Positions 1 through 9,223 of a stretch of 64,000 nt of DNA are shown piece after piece. Within the stretch, counting starts at the first letter, position 1; every line of letters starts with the position of its first letter. The DNA is from Saccharothrix sp. ST-888 (GTDB lineage: Bacteria; Actinomycetota; Actinomycetes; Streptomycetales; Streptomycetaceae). The notes beneath the pieces are model-generated. The model did no database searches. It was not told where the DNA came from and saw only the letters and a list, made by a program, of their open reading frames with translations. Position numbers and translations under genes: made by a program. Where the stretch lies: the NCBI RefSeq assembly GCF_000955975.1, contig NZ_JYJF01000012.1, positions 26,256 to 90,255 of the forward strand, in the 5' to 3' direction.

Positions 1-6
1 ACCACC

Positions 7-474
7 GTGACCACGTCCGCCGAGTCCACCAAGCCCGCCGCGTCCGGCGCGCTCCCGGTCAGCTGGGCGCCGCGCCGCAACCGGGCCGTGCTGCTCACGC
101 TCTGCACCGTGCTGCTGGTGCTGTTCAGCACGATCGCCTTCGCGCTGCCCGACAACTGGCAGCTCAACGACCGGCTGGCGATGGTCTGCAGCGGCCTGCT
201 CTTCGCCGGGGCCGGCCTGATGCTGGCCCGGCCCAGGGTGAGCGCCGACGAACAGGGCGTCACGGTGGTCAACTTCGTCCGTAGCCGCCGCCTCGCCTGG
301 GCCGAGATCGTCCGGGTCAACCTGCGCCAGGGCGACCCGTGGGTCACCCTCGACCTCGCCGACGGCACCGCGCTGGCCGCGGTCGGCATCCAGCCCGCCG
401 GCGGCCGCGACCAGGCGGTCCGCGCCGCCCGCGCACTGCGCGACCTGGTCGAGGAGCGCGGTACCTCCCGCTGA
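7..474 (+). CDS. PH-domain membrane protein, start uncertain at window edge
   Basis: The frame gives 155 residues from a GTG. Only six bases precede it, so an in-frame start further upstream cannot be excluded. Two hydrophobic stretches (about residues 29-48 and 57-75) would form a membrane hairpin. They are followed by about 70 residues of alternating beta-type sequence, as in the small actinomycete proteins in which a PH-like fold follows two helices. Those proteins sit in the cytoplasmic membrane; no ligand is known. It ends 225 bases before the next gene and looks like its own transcription unit. Family call from sequence style; role not assigned. Confidence 0.6.
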   Translation: MTTSAESTKPAASGALPVSWAPRRNRAVLLTLCTVLLVLFSTIAFALPDNWQLNDRLAMVCSGLLFAGAGLMLARPRVSADEQGVTVVNFVRSRRLAWAEIVRVNLRQGDPWVTLDLADGTALAAVGIQPAGGRDQAVRAARALRDLVEERGTSR

Positions 475-699
475 GCGGACCCGCGCGCGGGAATCCGGCG
501 GGACCTCACCCGGCCGGTGGCAGGCACCGCCCGACAAGATCCTTACCTCCGCACAGCTATCGTTTACGCTGGTAAAGCCGGGGCAAAGGCCCCGCCAGTC
601 AAACCCACGACCTGAGGAGTGACACCTCCCCTCGATGGACGATCCGTCCGGTAGTACCCGCGCCGCCTCACTTCCGTCGCCCGGAAGGCAGGCGGCACT

Positions 700-2031
700 G
701 TGATCACCGCCTGGCTGCTGCTGTTCGCGGCCCTTGTGCTCATCCTCGCCAACGGCCTCTTCGTGGCCGCCGAGTTCGCCCTCGTCACCGTGGAGCGCGG
801 CAGTGTCGAACGCGCCGCCGCCGCCGGTGACCGACGGGCCGCGGGCATCGCCAAGGCCCTGCACAGGCTCTCCTTCCAGCTCTCCGGCGCCCAGCTCGGC
901 ATCACCGTCACCTCGCTGGTGGTCGGCATGCTCGCCGCGCCCGCGCTCTCCACCCTGCTCACTCCCGTGCTCACCGGCCTCGGCCTGCCCACGGCCGCCG
1001 CGGCCGGCGCCGCCGTGACCGTCGGCATGCTGCTGGCCACCGTGGTGCAGATGGTGATCGGGGAGCTGGTCCCCAAGAACTGGGCGATCTCCCGGCCGCT
1101 CCAGGTCGCCTACGCCGTGGTCGGACCGCAGCGCGTCTTCTCGGCCGTCTGCCGACCGCTGATCAGCCTCCTGAACGGCTCCGCCGACCGCATCGTGCGG
1201 GCGCTGGGCATCGAGCCGCAGGAGGAGCTCGGCCACGCCCGCACCCCCGCCGAACTGGTCGCGCTCGCCCGGCACTCCGCCAGAGCCGGTGTGATGGACG
1301 AGGAGTCGGCCCGGCTGTTCGTGCGCACCCTGGGCCTCGGCGAACTCACCGCGGAGAGCGTGATGACCCCGCGCGTGGACGTCGTCGCCCTCCAGCACGA
1401 CGCCAGCGCGGCCGACGTCCTCAACCTCACCCGGGCCACCGGCCTGTCCCGCTTCCCGGTCTACGGGCACAGCGTGGACGAGGTCACCGGCACCGTCACG
1501 CTCAAGGACGCCCTCGGCGTCCCCGCCGAACTGCGCGCCGCGACCCGCGTCGCCGCACTTGCCTCGGCACCGCTGCTGGTCCCCGAGACCCTGCCCGCCG
1601 AGCGCCTGCTCGACCAGCTGCGCCGCCAGCAGCCGATGGCCATCGTGGTCGACGAGTACGGCGGCACGGCCGGCGTGGTCACCATCGAGGACATCGTCGA
1701 GGAGATCGTCGGCGAGGTGCAGGACGAGCACGACCCCGAGGACATCCCCGAACTGCGCCAGCTGCCGCCCGTCGACGGGTACCCGGTCTGGGAGGCCGAC
1801 GGCCGCGCCCGGCTCGACCAGCTGGAGACCATCGGCCTCCAGGCCCCGGACGGACCGTACGAGACGCTCGGCGGACTGCTCGCCGACCTGCTCGGCAAGC
1901 TGCCCGCCCCCGGTGAGATGGCCGGCCTGCCCGGCTGGCGGTTCACCGTGCTCGGCGTGGAGCGGCACCGCACCAGCCGGGTGCTGATCGAGCGCCGCCC
2001 CGACGCCGGAGCCGAGGAGACGGACCGATGA
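700..2031 (+). CDS. CNNM/HlyC-CorC-type membrane protein with CBS pair (first of two)
   Basis: 443 residues from a GTG. The N-terminal ~190 residues carry several hydrophobic helices and the DUF21/CNNM signature (VIGELVPKNWAI, about residues 113-125). Two CBS repeats follow (about 210-330, including VVDEYGGTAGVVTIEDI), then a C-terminal CorC/HlyC domain (about 345-430). Length and domain order match the CNNM family, which is implicated in magnesium or cobalt handling; the older name hemolysin is not supported by mechanism. The stop overlaps the start of the paralogous next gene by four bases, so the two are translationally coupled and probably act together in the membrane. Confidence 0.9.
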   Translation: MITAWLLLFAALVLILANGLFVAAEFALVTVERGSVERAAAAGDRRAAGIAKALHRLSFQLSGAQLGITVTSLVVGMLAAPALSTLLTPVLTGLGLPTAAAAGAAVTVGMLLATVVQMVIGELVPKNWAISRPLQVAYAVVGPQRVFSAVCRPLISLLNGSADRIVRALGIEPQEELGHARTPAELVALARHSARAGVMDEESARLFVRTLGLGELTAESVMTPRVDVVALQHDASAADVLNLTRATGLSRFPVYGHSVDEVTGTVTLKDALGVPAELRAATRVAALASAPLLVPETLPAERLLDQLRRQQPMAIVVDEYGGTAGVVTIEDIVEEIVGEVQDEHDPEDIPELRQLPPVDGYPVWEADGRARLDQLETIGLQAPDGPYETLGGLLADLLGKLPAPGEMAGLPGWRFTVLGVERHRTSRVLIERRPDAGAEETDR

Positions 2032-3071
2032 GCGCCCTGTACCTGTTCGCCTCGCTGCTGCTCCTGCTCGGCAACGCCTTCTTCGTCGGCGCCGAGTTCG
2101 CCGTGATCTCGGTGCGCCGCAGCCAGATCGAACCGCTCGCCGAGGCGGGCAACAAGCGCGCCCACACCGTCCTGCACGCGCTCTCCAACGTCTCCGCGAT
2201 GCTGGCCGCCGCCCAACTGGGCATCACCGTCTGCTCGCTGCTGCTCGGCGCACTCGCCGAGCCGACCATCGCCGGACTGCTGGAAGGCCCCTTCCATGCC
2301 GTCGGCATGCCCGAGTCGCTGGTCCACCCGGTCGGCTACGCCCTGGCACTGGCCCTGGTGGTCTTCCTGCACATGGTGATCGGCGAGATGGTCCCCAAGA
2401 ACATCTCGATCGCCGGTCCGGAGAAGGCCGCGCTCTGGCTCGGCCCGCCGCTGGACCGGCTGGCCCGCTGGCTCGGCCCGGTGATCCGGCTGCTGAACGC
2501 CTTCGCCAACGGCGTGCTGCGGCTGGCCAGGGTCGAGCCCAAGGACGAGGTCGAGTCGGTCTTCACCGACGAGCAGCTGCTCCATCTGCTGGCCGACTCC
2601 CGCGCGGCCGGCCTGCTGGACGAACGCCGCCAGGAGCGGCTGGAGGACGCCCTGGAGCTCGGCCGCCGGCCGGTCACCGACGTCCTGCTGCCGGCCGAGC
2701 AACTGGTCACCGTGGGCCCCTCGGTGACCGCCCTGGAGATAGAGGAACTGGCCGTCCGCACCGGGTTCTCCCGCTTCCCGGTGGTCGACGAGGCCGGCAC
2801 GCTGCGCGGCTACCTGCACGTCAAGGACATCCTGGACGTCGACGACCCGTCGGCGCCCCTTCCGGCCCGGCTCTGGCGCCCGGTGACCGTCCTGCGCGGC
2901 ACCATGCCGCTGGACGACGCGCTCGGCGCGATGCGCAGGGCAGCCGCCCACCTGGCCGCCGTGGTCGACCAGGACGGCCGCAAGCTCGGCCTGGTCGCCT
3001 TGGAGGACGTCCTGGAGGAACTGGTCGGCGAGATGCACGACCCCGACCATCGCCAGGTGGCCCGCACCTGA
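2028..3071 (+). CDS. CNNM/HlyC-CorC-type membrane protein with CBS pair (second of two)
   Basis: 347 residues starting at the ATG inside the upstream stop (ATGA overlap). It repeats the architecture of its neighbour: helices and the CNNM signature (MVIGEMVPKNISIAGPEKAA, about 112-131), then a CBS pair ending in LGLVALEDVLEELVGEM. It stops just after the CBS pair, about 100 residues shorter than its partner, so the C-terminal CorC/HlyC domain is missing. Paired full-length and short paralogues are common in actinomycetes and may form heteromers (inference). An inverted repeat follows the stop and could end the transcript. Confidence 0.88.
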   Translation: MSALYLFASLLLLLGNAFFVGAEFAVISVRRSQIEPLAEAGNKRAHTVLHALSNVSAMLAAAQLGITVCSLLLGALAEPTIAGLLEGPFHAVGMPESLVHPVGYALALALVVFLHMVIGEMVPKNISIAGPEKAALWLGPPLDRLARWLGPVIRLLNAFANGVLRLARVEPKDEVESVFTDEQLLHLLADSRAAGLLDERRQERLEDALELGRRPVTDVLLPAEQLVTVGPSVTALEIEELAVRTGFSRFPVVDEAGTLRGYLHVKDILDVDDPSAPLPARLWRPVTVLRGTMPLDDALGAMRRAAAHLAAVVDQDGRKLGLVALEDVLEELVGEMHDPDHRQVART

Positions 3072-3105
3072 GCCCAGGAGTTCCTCCGGGGCAAGCGTGA
3101 ACCAT

Positions 3106-3179
3106 CAGGGGTGCGGGGAACGGCGCGAGAGACCGTGCGGCTCCGAGGTGGGCTGATCGCGCAGTTCCCCGCGCCCCTG
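3106..3179. terminator. Dispersed intergenic inverted repeat, probable bidirectional terminator
   Basis: Two 23-base arms (3106-3128 and 3157-3179) pair with two mismatches around a 28-base spacer. The core reads GGGGAAC near GGCGCGA, with the complement on the other arm. A closely related palindrome lies at 7847-7931 and a weaker one at 10871-10930, so this is a repeated intergenic element. It sits between convergent genes, which suits a terminator for both. Confidence 0.65.
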
Positions 3180-3235
3180 TCGGCTTGCCCTGTTGTGCTC
3201 GGTCGGGTGGGCAGGGCGCCTCGGGCGGCTGTGGT

Positions 3236-5401
3236 CTATCGCCGGCCGTCGATCAGTTCGCCGTAGGCCTGGAGCAGGTCGGGCAGGCGGAGGGTGGCCA
3301 GGTCCTCGCGGGTGGGGACGGCCCGGAGGGCGGACAGGCGCAGGTCCCGGTAGGCGCAGGACTTCTCGTAGAGGGTCCTGATGAAGCGGCCGTTGCCGAG
3401 GTCGTCGATCCAGCCCTCGTGGACCACGTGGCCGCAGATGCTGGCGAGCTCCTCGGCGGCGTCCTCGTCCCAGCCGTCGCCGCCGGACGCGGCCAGGGTG
3501 CGGCCGATGGCGGTGAGTTCGGCGGGGCGGTAGCTGGGGAAGTCCACCCGGGTGGTGAAGCGGGAGTTGAGGCCCGGGTTGGTGGCCAGCAGGCGGTTCA
3601 TGCCCTCGGGGTAGCCGGCCAGGATGACGACCAGCCGGTCGCGGTTGTCCTCGGCCCGCTTCAGCAGCACCTGGAGTGCCTCGTCCCCGTAGGCGTCGCC
3701 CTTGCTGTAGCCGGAGTTGGAGAGGCTGTACGCCTCGTCGATGAAGAGCACGCCGTCCAGCGCGGAGTCGATCAGCTCATTGGCCTTGACCGCCGTCTGG
3801 CCGAGGAATTCGCCCACCAGGTCCGCTCGCTGGGCCTCCACCAGGTGGTCCCCGGAGAGCAGGCCGAGCGCGTGGAAGACCTGCCCGAGGATCCGGGCGA
3901 CGGTGGTCTTCCCGGTGCCCGAGGGGCCGGAGAAGACGAAGTGCCGCTTCGGCGGCTGCACCGGCAGACCCTGCTCGGTGCGCAGCCGTGACATCCGCAA
4001 CTGCGCCGACAGGGCCCGGACCTGGCGTTTCACCGGATCCAGGCCGACCATCTGCTCCAGCGCGGCCATCGCCGCGTCGAGCCCCTGCTGGCCGCGGAGC
4101 CCGCCGTGCTGTGCCGATCCGGCCGCGGGTGCGGCACGTTCACCGCCGTCGCCTCTGGGCGGCGGCCCCGGGGCCGGGTCGACGGAGCCGCCCGACCGCT
4201 CGGCGGCCGGCCGGGGCACGGGCACCCCGGTGGTGGCAGGACCGGCGTAGGACTCGCCTATCCGGTAGTCCGTCTCCGCCCCGAGCCCGTCCTCCCCGGC
4301 GCACACGTCCTCGCCGCCGAACCCACCGAACCCGCCGAACCCACCGTCCGGGCCGTACGCCTCGTCGCCGTCGTACCCGCCCCCGGCGTCGTAGTCGCTC
4401 CCGCCGTCGTATCCGCCGCCCGTCGCACCGTCGTTCTCGACGTCGTACCCGCCGCCGTCGGTACCGTCGGCGGTGTCGTAGCCGGGCTGGTAGTCCACGT
4501 CCGGTCCGAACTCGCCCACGGGCTCGGCGCCCGCCAGTTCGGCGGGCTCGAAGTCGGCCTCCGCGAGGGCGAGTTCACCCGGTGCCTGGGCGTCGCTCCG
4601 GCCCTCGCCGAGCAGTCCCTCGATCACCCCGTCCTCGGTGGTGATCGCGGCCAGCCGTGCCGCCGTGTCCATGAAGGCCGGGTCGGCCCGGTGCACCGCC
4701 CGGTACAGCGGCAGGGCCGCGGCGCTGCGCCCGGCCCCCTCGTACGCCCGGGCCAGCCAGTACCGCAGCTCCTTGCGCTGCGGCTGCTCCGAGCGGCAGC
4801 GGGCCAGCGAGGCGGCCAGCGGGCGCTGCGCCTGGGCGCACATGTCGAGCCGGACCCTGGCCATGCCGCCGAACAGTCCGGCCTCGATGCCGAGCAGCGG
4901 ATCGTCCAGTAACTGGTCGGTTTCCCGGATGAGTTGCTCCCAGTCCTTCAGCAGGTAGGAGCGGCAGGCGTGCAGGAACCGGACCGAAGGGTCCCGGTCC
5001 GGCGGCGGGCAGGCCGTGAGGGCCCGGTCGAGCTCGGTCAGCTGGCGGCCGTCCAGCCAGTGCGAGGCGTGCGCCAGGGCCAGGTCGCGGGCGTCCTCCA
5101 GGACCGGCTGGACCCACCACCCCAGCCAGTACCAGGAACTGAGCGGCCGTTGGTGCCTGGCGCGCTGCTCGCCGAAACGCCGCTGGTGGCGGTGCATGGC
5201 CAGCAGCGCGCCCGAGGTGTCGCAGCGCAGGGCGTGCAGGCCGAGCCAGGCGTCCGCCATGCCGGGGTCGAGCCGCACGGCCGTGCGGAACTCCTCCTCC
5301 GCCCTGGCGTACGCGCCTGCGGCGTAGGCGTCCATCGCCCGCAGCCAGGCGCGGTCGGCGAGCCGGTCCGGCCCGGTCGTACTGGAACTGTCCACCGTCA
5401 C
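3236..5401 (-). CDS. TPR-AAA ATPase of the CbxX/CfqX (EccA-like) group
   Basis: 721 residues from a GTG. Residues ~15-250 are alanine- and arginine-rich helical repeats of TPR type. Residues ~300-390 are a low-complexity Gly/Asp/Tyr linker (many GGGYD and GGFGG units). The C-terminal ~260 residues are an AAA domain with Walker A GPSGTGKTT (~491) and Walker B VLFIDEAYSL (~551). This is the layout of EccA, the cytosolic ATPase of type VII secretion systems, and of CbxX/CfqX proteins. No Esx substrate, EccB-E or PE/PPE gene lies nearby, so a secretion role is only inferred. It is the sole gene on its strand between two gaps; the long linker is unusual. Confidence 0.8.
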   Translation of the reverse strand: MTVDSSSTTGPDRLADRAWLRAMDAYAAGAYARAEEEFRTAVRLDPGMADAWLGLHALRCDTSGALLAMHRHQRRFGEQRARHQRPLSSWYWLGWWVQPVLEDARDLALAHASHWLDGRQLTELDRALTACPPPDRDPSVRFLHACRSYLLKDWEQLIRETDQLLDDPLLGIEAGLFGGMARVRLDMCAQAQRPLAASLARCRSEQPQRKELRYWLARAYEGAGRSAAALPLYRAVHRADPAFMDTAARLAAITTEDGVIEGLLGEGRSDAQAPGELALAEADFEPAELAGAEPVGEFGPDVDYQPGYDTADGTDGGGYDVENDGATGGGYDGGSDYDAGGGYDGDEAYGPDGGFGGFGGFGGEDVCAGEDGLGAETDYRIGESYAGPATTGVPVPRPAAERSGGSVDPAPGPPPRGDGGERAAPAAGSAQHGGLRGQQGLDAAMAALEQMVGLDPVKRQVRALSAQLRMSRLRTEQGLPVQPPKRHFVFSGPSGTGKTTVARILGQVFHALGLLSGDHLVEAQRADLVGEFLGQTAVKANELIDSALDGVLFIDEAYSLSNSGYSKGDAYGDEALQVLLKRAEDNRDRLVVILAGYPEGMNRLLATNPGLNSRFTTRVDFPSYRPAELTAIGRTLAASGGDGWDEDAAEELASICGHVVHEGWIDDLGNGRFIRTLYEKSCAYRDLRLSALRAVPTREDLATLRLPDLLQAYGELIDGRR

Positions 5402-5753
5402 TCACGCCCCCCGCTCGGTGTATCGAGGCTCGGCGGCCGAGGGGTGAGGCCAGGGTGGTGCCCGCCCACACCGACGCCCCCGGCACGCAACCGTGCCTGT
5501 CAGGAATCGTACCGGCGCAGGGCTGATCCGGAAGAGTGTCGCACCCTGTCAAATCGCCGGGCCCGCCGGGTTGTTGGAGTCCGTCCGGAACACGACGGTC
5601 GCGGTGGATCGCGGCAGGTGAGGAGAGCGGCGCAGCGGATGCGGAACGCGACAGCTCCGGCCCACGGGGGAACGAGTCGGAGTTGCCGCGCACGCTGTCG
5701 CGAGATCAACCGGCTCGTGACGGGGAGAACCTATGGGCTGAGGGCACCTCGGG
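5402..5753. other. 352-base gap with no convincing gene
   Basis: This lies upstream of the TPR-AAA gene and downstream of the P-loop kinase, both on the minus strand. Reading frames here overlap one another and show no recognisable protein. It should hold the promoter for the AAA gene, but I could not assign -35/-10 boxes. No tRNA-like T-loop was seen. Confidence 0.5.
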
Positions 5754-6473
5754 TCAAGAACTGGCCAAGGAATCGCCAAGGAATGGGAAAAGAATCCGGC
5801 CGGTGAGGCCGTCCACCCGCAGGTCCGCATACGGACGGCTGGGGTCCGCCGCGAAGTGCGCCAGCTCGGCCGCCGCCCACCCGGCCCAGAATTCGGCCAA
5901 CTCCGGTCCGTCGCGCCGCTCCCCGCGAGCGCGGGCGGCCGCTGCGTCCAGCTCCATCCAGATCAACTCGGCCAGCCACGGCCGCAGTCCGCTCCGTCCG
6001 GCGCCGACCCCCTCGATCAGCACCACCGGCGCGGGCGGCACCGCCCGGCGGTCCGCGAAGCGGCGCAACGTCCAGTCGTAGACGCGGTGTTCACCGGTCC
6101 GGCCCGCCGCCAGCGGCTCCAGTACCTCGGTGCGCAGGCGCTCCACCCAGCCGAACGGCTCGGCGTGGGTGGCGAGATCGTCCAGGTGTACCACCGGCGC
6201 TCCCCCCAGCGCGGCGGCCAGCCGGGCGGCGAAGGTGGTCTTCCCGGCCCCGGCGTGCCCGTCCACGGCCACCAGCCGGACCGGGCCGCAGGACGGCGGC
6301 AGGGCGAGCAGCCGCCGAGCGAGCCGCGCCGGGACGTCCGCCGCTTCCGCCTCTGCCACGCCCGCCGGTCCGGCCGGCCGGACCGGCTCGCCCCGTCGCA
6401 CGGCAGCACCGGTCCCGGCTCCGGCCTCCGCCGAGCCGTCGCCGAGCCTTGTGCAGTCGTCCCGATCAGCCAC
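5754..6473 (-). CDS. Uridine-kinase-like P-loop nucleoside/small-molecule kinase
   Basis: 239 residues from a GTG; the first ~50 are low complexity and the true start may be further in. A Walker A motif (GHAGAGKTTFA, ~72-82) follows a beta strand (VRLVAVDG). HLDDLATHAEPFGW resembles the acceptor-binding region of uridine kinases, and VVLIEGVGAG is the usual Walker-B-like strand. Family members phosphorylate a nucleoside or similar alcohol with ATP in the cytoplasm; the substrate cannot be read here. It is transcribed away from the acyl-CoA dehydrogenase, with a 183-base divergent gap. Confidence 0.75.
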   Translation of the reverse strand: MADRDDCTRLGDGSAEAGAGTGAAVRRGEPVRPAGPAGVAEAEAADVPARLARRLLALPPSCGPVRLVAVDGHAGAGKTTFAARLAAALGGAPVVHLDDLATHAEPFGWVERLRTEVLEPLAAGRTGEHRVYDWTLRRFADRRAVPPAPVVLIEGVGAGRSGLRPWLAELIWMELDAAAARARGERRDGPELAEFWAGWAAAELAHFAADPSRPYADLRVDGLTGRILFPFLGDSLASS

Positions 6474-6656
6474 GGGCCCACTCTACGGGCGGTGCGTTCC
6501 GGCAGGTCGTGACGGACCGGCCGGTATCGGGCATACTCACTTCGCCACGCCCGTGAACGACCGTTCACCGCAACCCGGTGCCGGTCGGACACGCCTGCCG
6601 TGCCGTGCCTCGTCACCCCGAGGCCCGGCACCCCGACCGAGGAGGCCCGTTCCGTC

Positions 6657-7820
6657 ATGAGCCCCGCCCCTGCCAAGCCTGTCGACCGCCAGCTGCCCAG
6701 TGACGAGGCCCGCGAACTGCTGAGCCTCACCAGGGACCTGGTCCAGCGCGAGCTCCGGCCGCGCGCTGCCGAGGACGAGGCGGTCGCCCGGTTCCCCCGC
6801 GAGACCTTCCGCACGCTCGGCGACGCCGGGCTGCTCTCCCTCCCGTACGGCGAGCAGTACGGCGGCGGCGAGCAGCCGTACGAGGTCTACCTCCAGGTCC
6901 TGGAGGAGCTGGCCGCCGGCTGGCTCGCGGTCGGCCTCGGAGTCAGCGTGCACACCCTCTCCTGCCATGCGCTGGCCACCTTCGGCACCGAGGAGCAGCG
7001 GGACCGCTGGCTGCCCGCGATGCTCAGCGGCGAGCAGCTCGGCGCCTACTGCCTCTCCGAGCCGCAGTCCGGCTCCGACGCCGCCGCCCTGCGCACCCGG
7101 GCCGACCTGGACGGCGACGAGTACGTGGTGAACGGCACGAAGGCGTGGATCACGCACGGCGGCCGCGCCGACTTCTACAGCACCATGGTGCGGACCGGCG
7201 AGGACGGCGCCCGGGGCATCAGCTGCCTGCTCGTCCCGGGCGACAGCCAGGGGCTCGCGGCCGCGCCGCCGGAGCACAAGATGGGCATGAGCAGCTCACC
7301 GACCGCACAGCTGCACTTCGACGGCGTCCGGGTGGACCGCGAGCGGCGGATCGGCGACGAGGGCCAGGGCTTCCAGATCGCGCTCTCCGCCCTGGACTCC
7401 GGCCGGCTCGGCATCGCGGCCTGCGCGATCGGCGTGGCCCAGGCCGCGCTCGACCTCGCCGTGGACTACGCGGGCACCCGGGAGCAGTTCGGCCGCCCGA
7501 TCGCCGACTTCCAGGGGCTGTCCTTCATGCTGGCCGACATGGCCACCCAGGTCGAGGCCGGCCGCGCGCTCTACCTGTCCGCGGCCCGCCGCCGCGACAG
7601 CGGACTGGCCTTCTCCAAGGAGGCGGCGATGGCGAAGCTCTTCTGCACCGACGCCGCGATGCGGGTCACCACGGACGCGGTGCAGGTGCTCGGCGGGTAC
7701 GGCTACACCCAGGACTACCCGGCCGAGCGCTACATGCGCGAGGCCAAGGTCCTGCAGATCGTGGAGGGCACCAACCAGATCCAGCGGCTGGTCATCGGCC
7801 GCCACCTCACCGGCAGGTAA
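6657..7820 (+). CDS. Acyl-CoA dehydrogenase
   Basis: 387 residues. I chose the ATG at 6657, which has GAGGAGG eleven bases upstream, over a GTG at 6600. The three acyl-CoA dehydrogenase domains are present: N-terminal helices, a middle beta domain with YCLSEPQSGSDAAAL, and a C-terminal helical domain with YTQDYPAERYMREAKVLQI and GTNQIQRLVIGRHL. The glutamate of the VEGTNQ segment is in the usual place for the catalytic base. The enzyme oxidises an acyl-CoA to the enoyl-CoA using FAD; chain length cannot be told. Monocistronic, followed by an inverted repeat. Confidence 0.93.
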   Translation: MSPAPAKPVDRQLPSDEARELLSLTRDLVQRELRPRAAEDEAVARFPRETFRTLGDAGLLSLPYGEQYGGGEQPYEVYLQVLEELAAGWLAVGLGVSVHTLSCHALATFGTEEQRDRWLPAMLSGEQLGAYCLSEPQSGSDAAALRTRADLDGDEYVVNGTKAWITHGGRADFYSTMVRTGEDGARGISCLLVPGDSQGLAAAPPEHKMGMSSSPTAQLHFDGVRVDRERRIGDEGQGFQIALSALDSGRLGIAACAIGVAQAALDLAVDYAGTREQFGRPIADFQGLSFMLADMATQVEAGRALYLSAARRRDSGLAFSKEAAMAKLFCTDAAMRVTTDAVQVLGGYGYTQDYPAERYMREAKVLQIVEGTNQIQRLVIGRHLTGR

Positions 7821-7846
7821 CCGGGGCCCCTCGACGCGGGGCGGCG

Positions 7847-7931
7847 AACCGGTAGGGGCGCGGGGAACGGCGCGAGAGAGCAGGCACCTCCACAGAGGGC
7901 CCTCGCGTGGTTCCCCGCGCCCCTACCGGTT
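7847..7931. terminator. Dispersed intergenic inverted repeat, probable bidirectional terminator
   Basis: A near-perfect palindrome with 30-base arms (7847-7876 and 7902-7931) lies between convergent genes. Its core (GGGGCGCGGGGAAC) matches the repeat at 3106-3179. The long stem makes a strong terminator for either strand. Confidence 0.7.
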
Positions 7932-7981
7932 CCACCTTCGTGCGGTTCCGCCCTCGCGAACGTGAGGCGGAACGGGAGCGG

Positions 7982-8428
7982 TCAGTGCCGGACGAGGCGG
8001 CCGCGCTGCGCCGGAACCCGCACCCGGCTCACCGGGGCCGCGTCGGGGCCGCCGACGTGCGAGAACGGCTGGGTGCGCCAGTCCAGTTCGGCGGGAAGGG
8101 CCAGCAGCGCCTCCGCGCCGGGCCCGGCCGGGTCGCCGAGGGCGTCGTCGCACTCGGCCAGGTCGTCGGTGGCCGCACCGGAACCGGGGCAGAGCGCGGG
8201 GGAGAAGGGGTGCCAGGCGGTCGGCAGGACGGCGTGCTGCGGCAGCCGCTCCTCGTCGCCGACCAGGGCGATCGGGCGGTCGCACGCGGGGCAGTGGACC
8301 CGGACGATCTCCCAGGTGTCCATGTCCCCCGGGTCCACCCCCGGGAACCCGGTGAAGTCGAAGTCGGCGTCGCGGTCGAGGCGTTCGTCATCCTCCGCGG
8401 CGCGGGAACGCTGATCAGTAGCAGACAT
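7982..8428 (-). CDS. Conserved hypothetical protein with CPAC zinc-ribbon-like motif
   Basis: 148 residues from the ATG at 8428 (purine-rich GAGGGGGA upstream). The protein is acidic at the N-terminus (DDERLDRDADFDF). It has one CPAC pair (~47-50) and a later single cysteine near PALCPGSG, which could form a small metal site. No transmembrane segment or signal peptide. I do not recognise the family. It is divergent from the Lrp-type regulator and convergent with the acyl-CoA dehydrogenase. A much longer minus-strand frame through 10915 is a shadow of the amidohydrolase and not an extension. Confidence 0.6.
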   Translation of the reverse strand: MSATDQRSRAAEDDERLDRDADFDFTGFPGVDPGDMDTWEIVRVHCPACDRPIALVGDEERLPQHAVLPTAWHPFSPALCPGSGAATDDLAECDDALGDPAGPGAEALLALPAELDWRTQPFSHVGGPDAAPVSRVRVPAQRGRLVRH

Positions 8429-8752
8429 GTGATGATCCCCCTCGGATCGGACCGGGCTCGCGTCGGCCCTGGCCACAAGCAGCACTTCCCGCCGACGGAG
8501 TGTCATAACCCTGCACTGCGGTGCACTGTGATGCACAAGGTGTGTCGTTCGCCACATTCCAGCGGCACATGCCCCGTTCACGCGCCGTTTCTGCTGGGGG
8601 CTCGCGCTCCGGGTGCACGGCGGTGGTGCGCACCGGCGGCGCCGGCCGTCCGGCGGGCCGCAGTCCCCGGTGAGCAGCCGATCACCGTCCGGAACCGGCG
8701 GAGTGCGCACCTGGTCGGCAGACGGGACCTGGGGGCAGTAGGTTTGCGCCTT
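8429..8752. other. Divergent intergenic region with GTGCAC-type repeats
   Basis: 324 bases between a minus-strand hypothetical gene and the Lrp-type regulator. No gene is visible. Around 8511-8540 the motif TGCAC recurs three times at near-regular spacing, partly palindromic (GTGCAC). Lrp/AsnC proteins often bind repeated sites next to their own gene, so these could be operators (inference only). Confidence 0.35.
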
Positions 8753-9193
8753 GTGGAGGATCTCGATCAGCACATCGTCCAGTTGCTTCTCCAGGACGGC
8801 CGGATGAGCTACACGGACCTGGGCAAGGCCACCGGCCTGTCCACCTCGGCGGTGCACCAGCGCGTGCGCCGTCTCGAGCAGCGCGGCGTCATCCGCGGTT
8901 ACACGGCGATCGTCGACCCGGACGCGGTCGACCTGGCGCTGACGGCCTTCATCTCGGTGAAACCGTTCGACCCGAGCTCGCCCGACGACACCCCGGAGCG
9001 GCTGGCCCCGCTGCCCGAGATCGAGGCCTGCCACAGCGTGGCGGGTGACGAGAACTACATCCTCAAGGTCCGGGTCGGTGCCCCCGGCGACCTGGAGGAC
9101 CTGCTGGCGCGCATCCGCAGCGCCGCCGGGGTCTCCACCCGCACCACGGTGGTGCTCTCCACCCCCTACGAGGCGCGCCCCCCGAAGCTCTGA
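8753..9193 (+). CDS. Lrp/AsnC-family transcriptional regulator
   Basis: 146 residues from a GTG; an in-frame TTG nine bases upstream is an alternative. The N-terminal winged helix-turn-helix is typical (LDQHIVQLLLQDGRMSYTDL, then STSAVHQRVRRLEQRGVI). The C-terminal RAM/ligand-binding domain contains HSVAGDENYILKVRV, the region that binds amino-acid effectors in this family. Lrp/AsnC proteins form dimers to octamers and respond to amino acids. The gene stands alone, with 30 bases to the amidohydrolase, which it may control or be cotranscribed with. Confidence 0.92.
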   Translation: MEDLDQHIVQLLLQDGRMSYTDLGKATGLSTSAVHQRVRRLEQRGVIRGYTAIVDPDAVDLALTAFISVKPFDPSSPDDTPERLAPLPEIEACHSVAGDENYILKVRVGAPGDLEDLLARIRSAAGVSTRTTVVLSTPYEARPPKL

Positions 9194-9223
9194 CCCGACT
9201 CGTCCGGGTGCAGACTTAGGCCC

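Noticed and set aside
3236..5401. TPR-AAA ATPase as proof of a type VII secretion locus
   Set aside because: No Esx, EccB, EccC, EccD or mycosin gene occurs nearby, so the EccA resemblance alone is insufficient.
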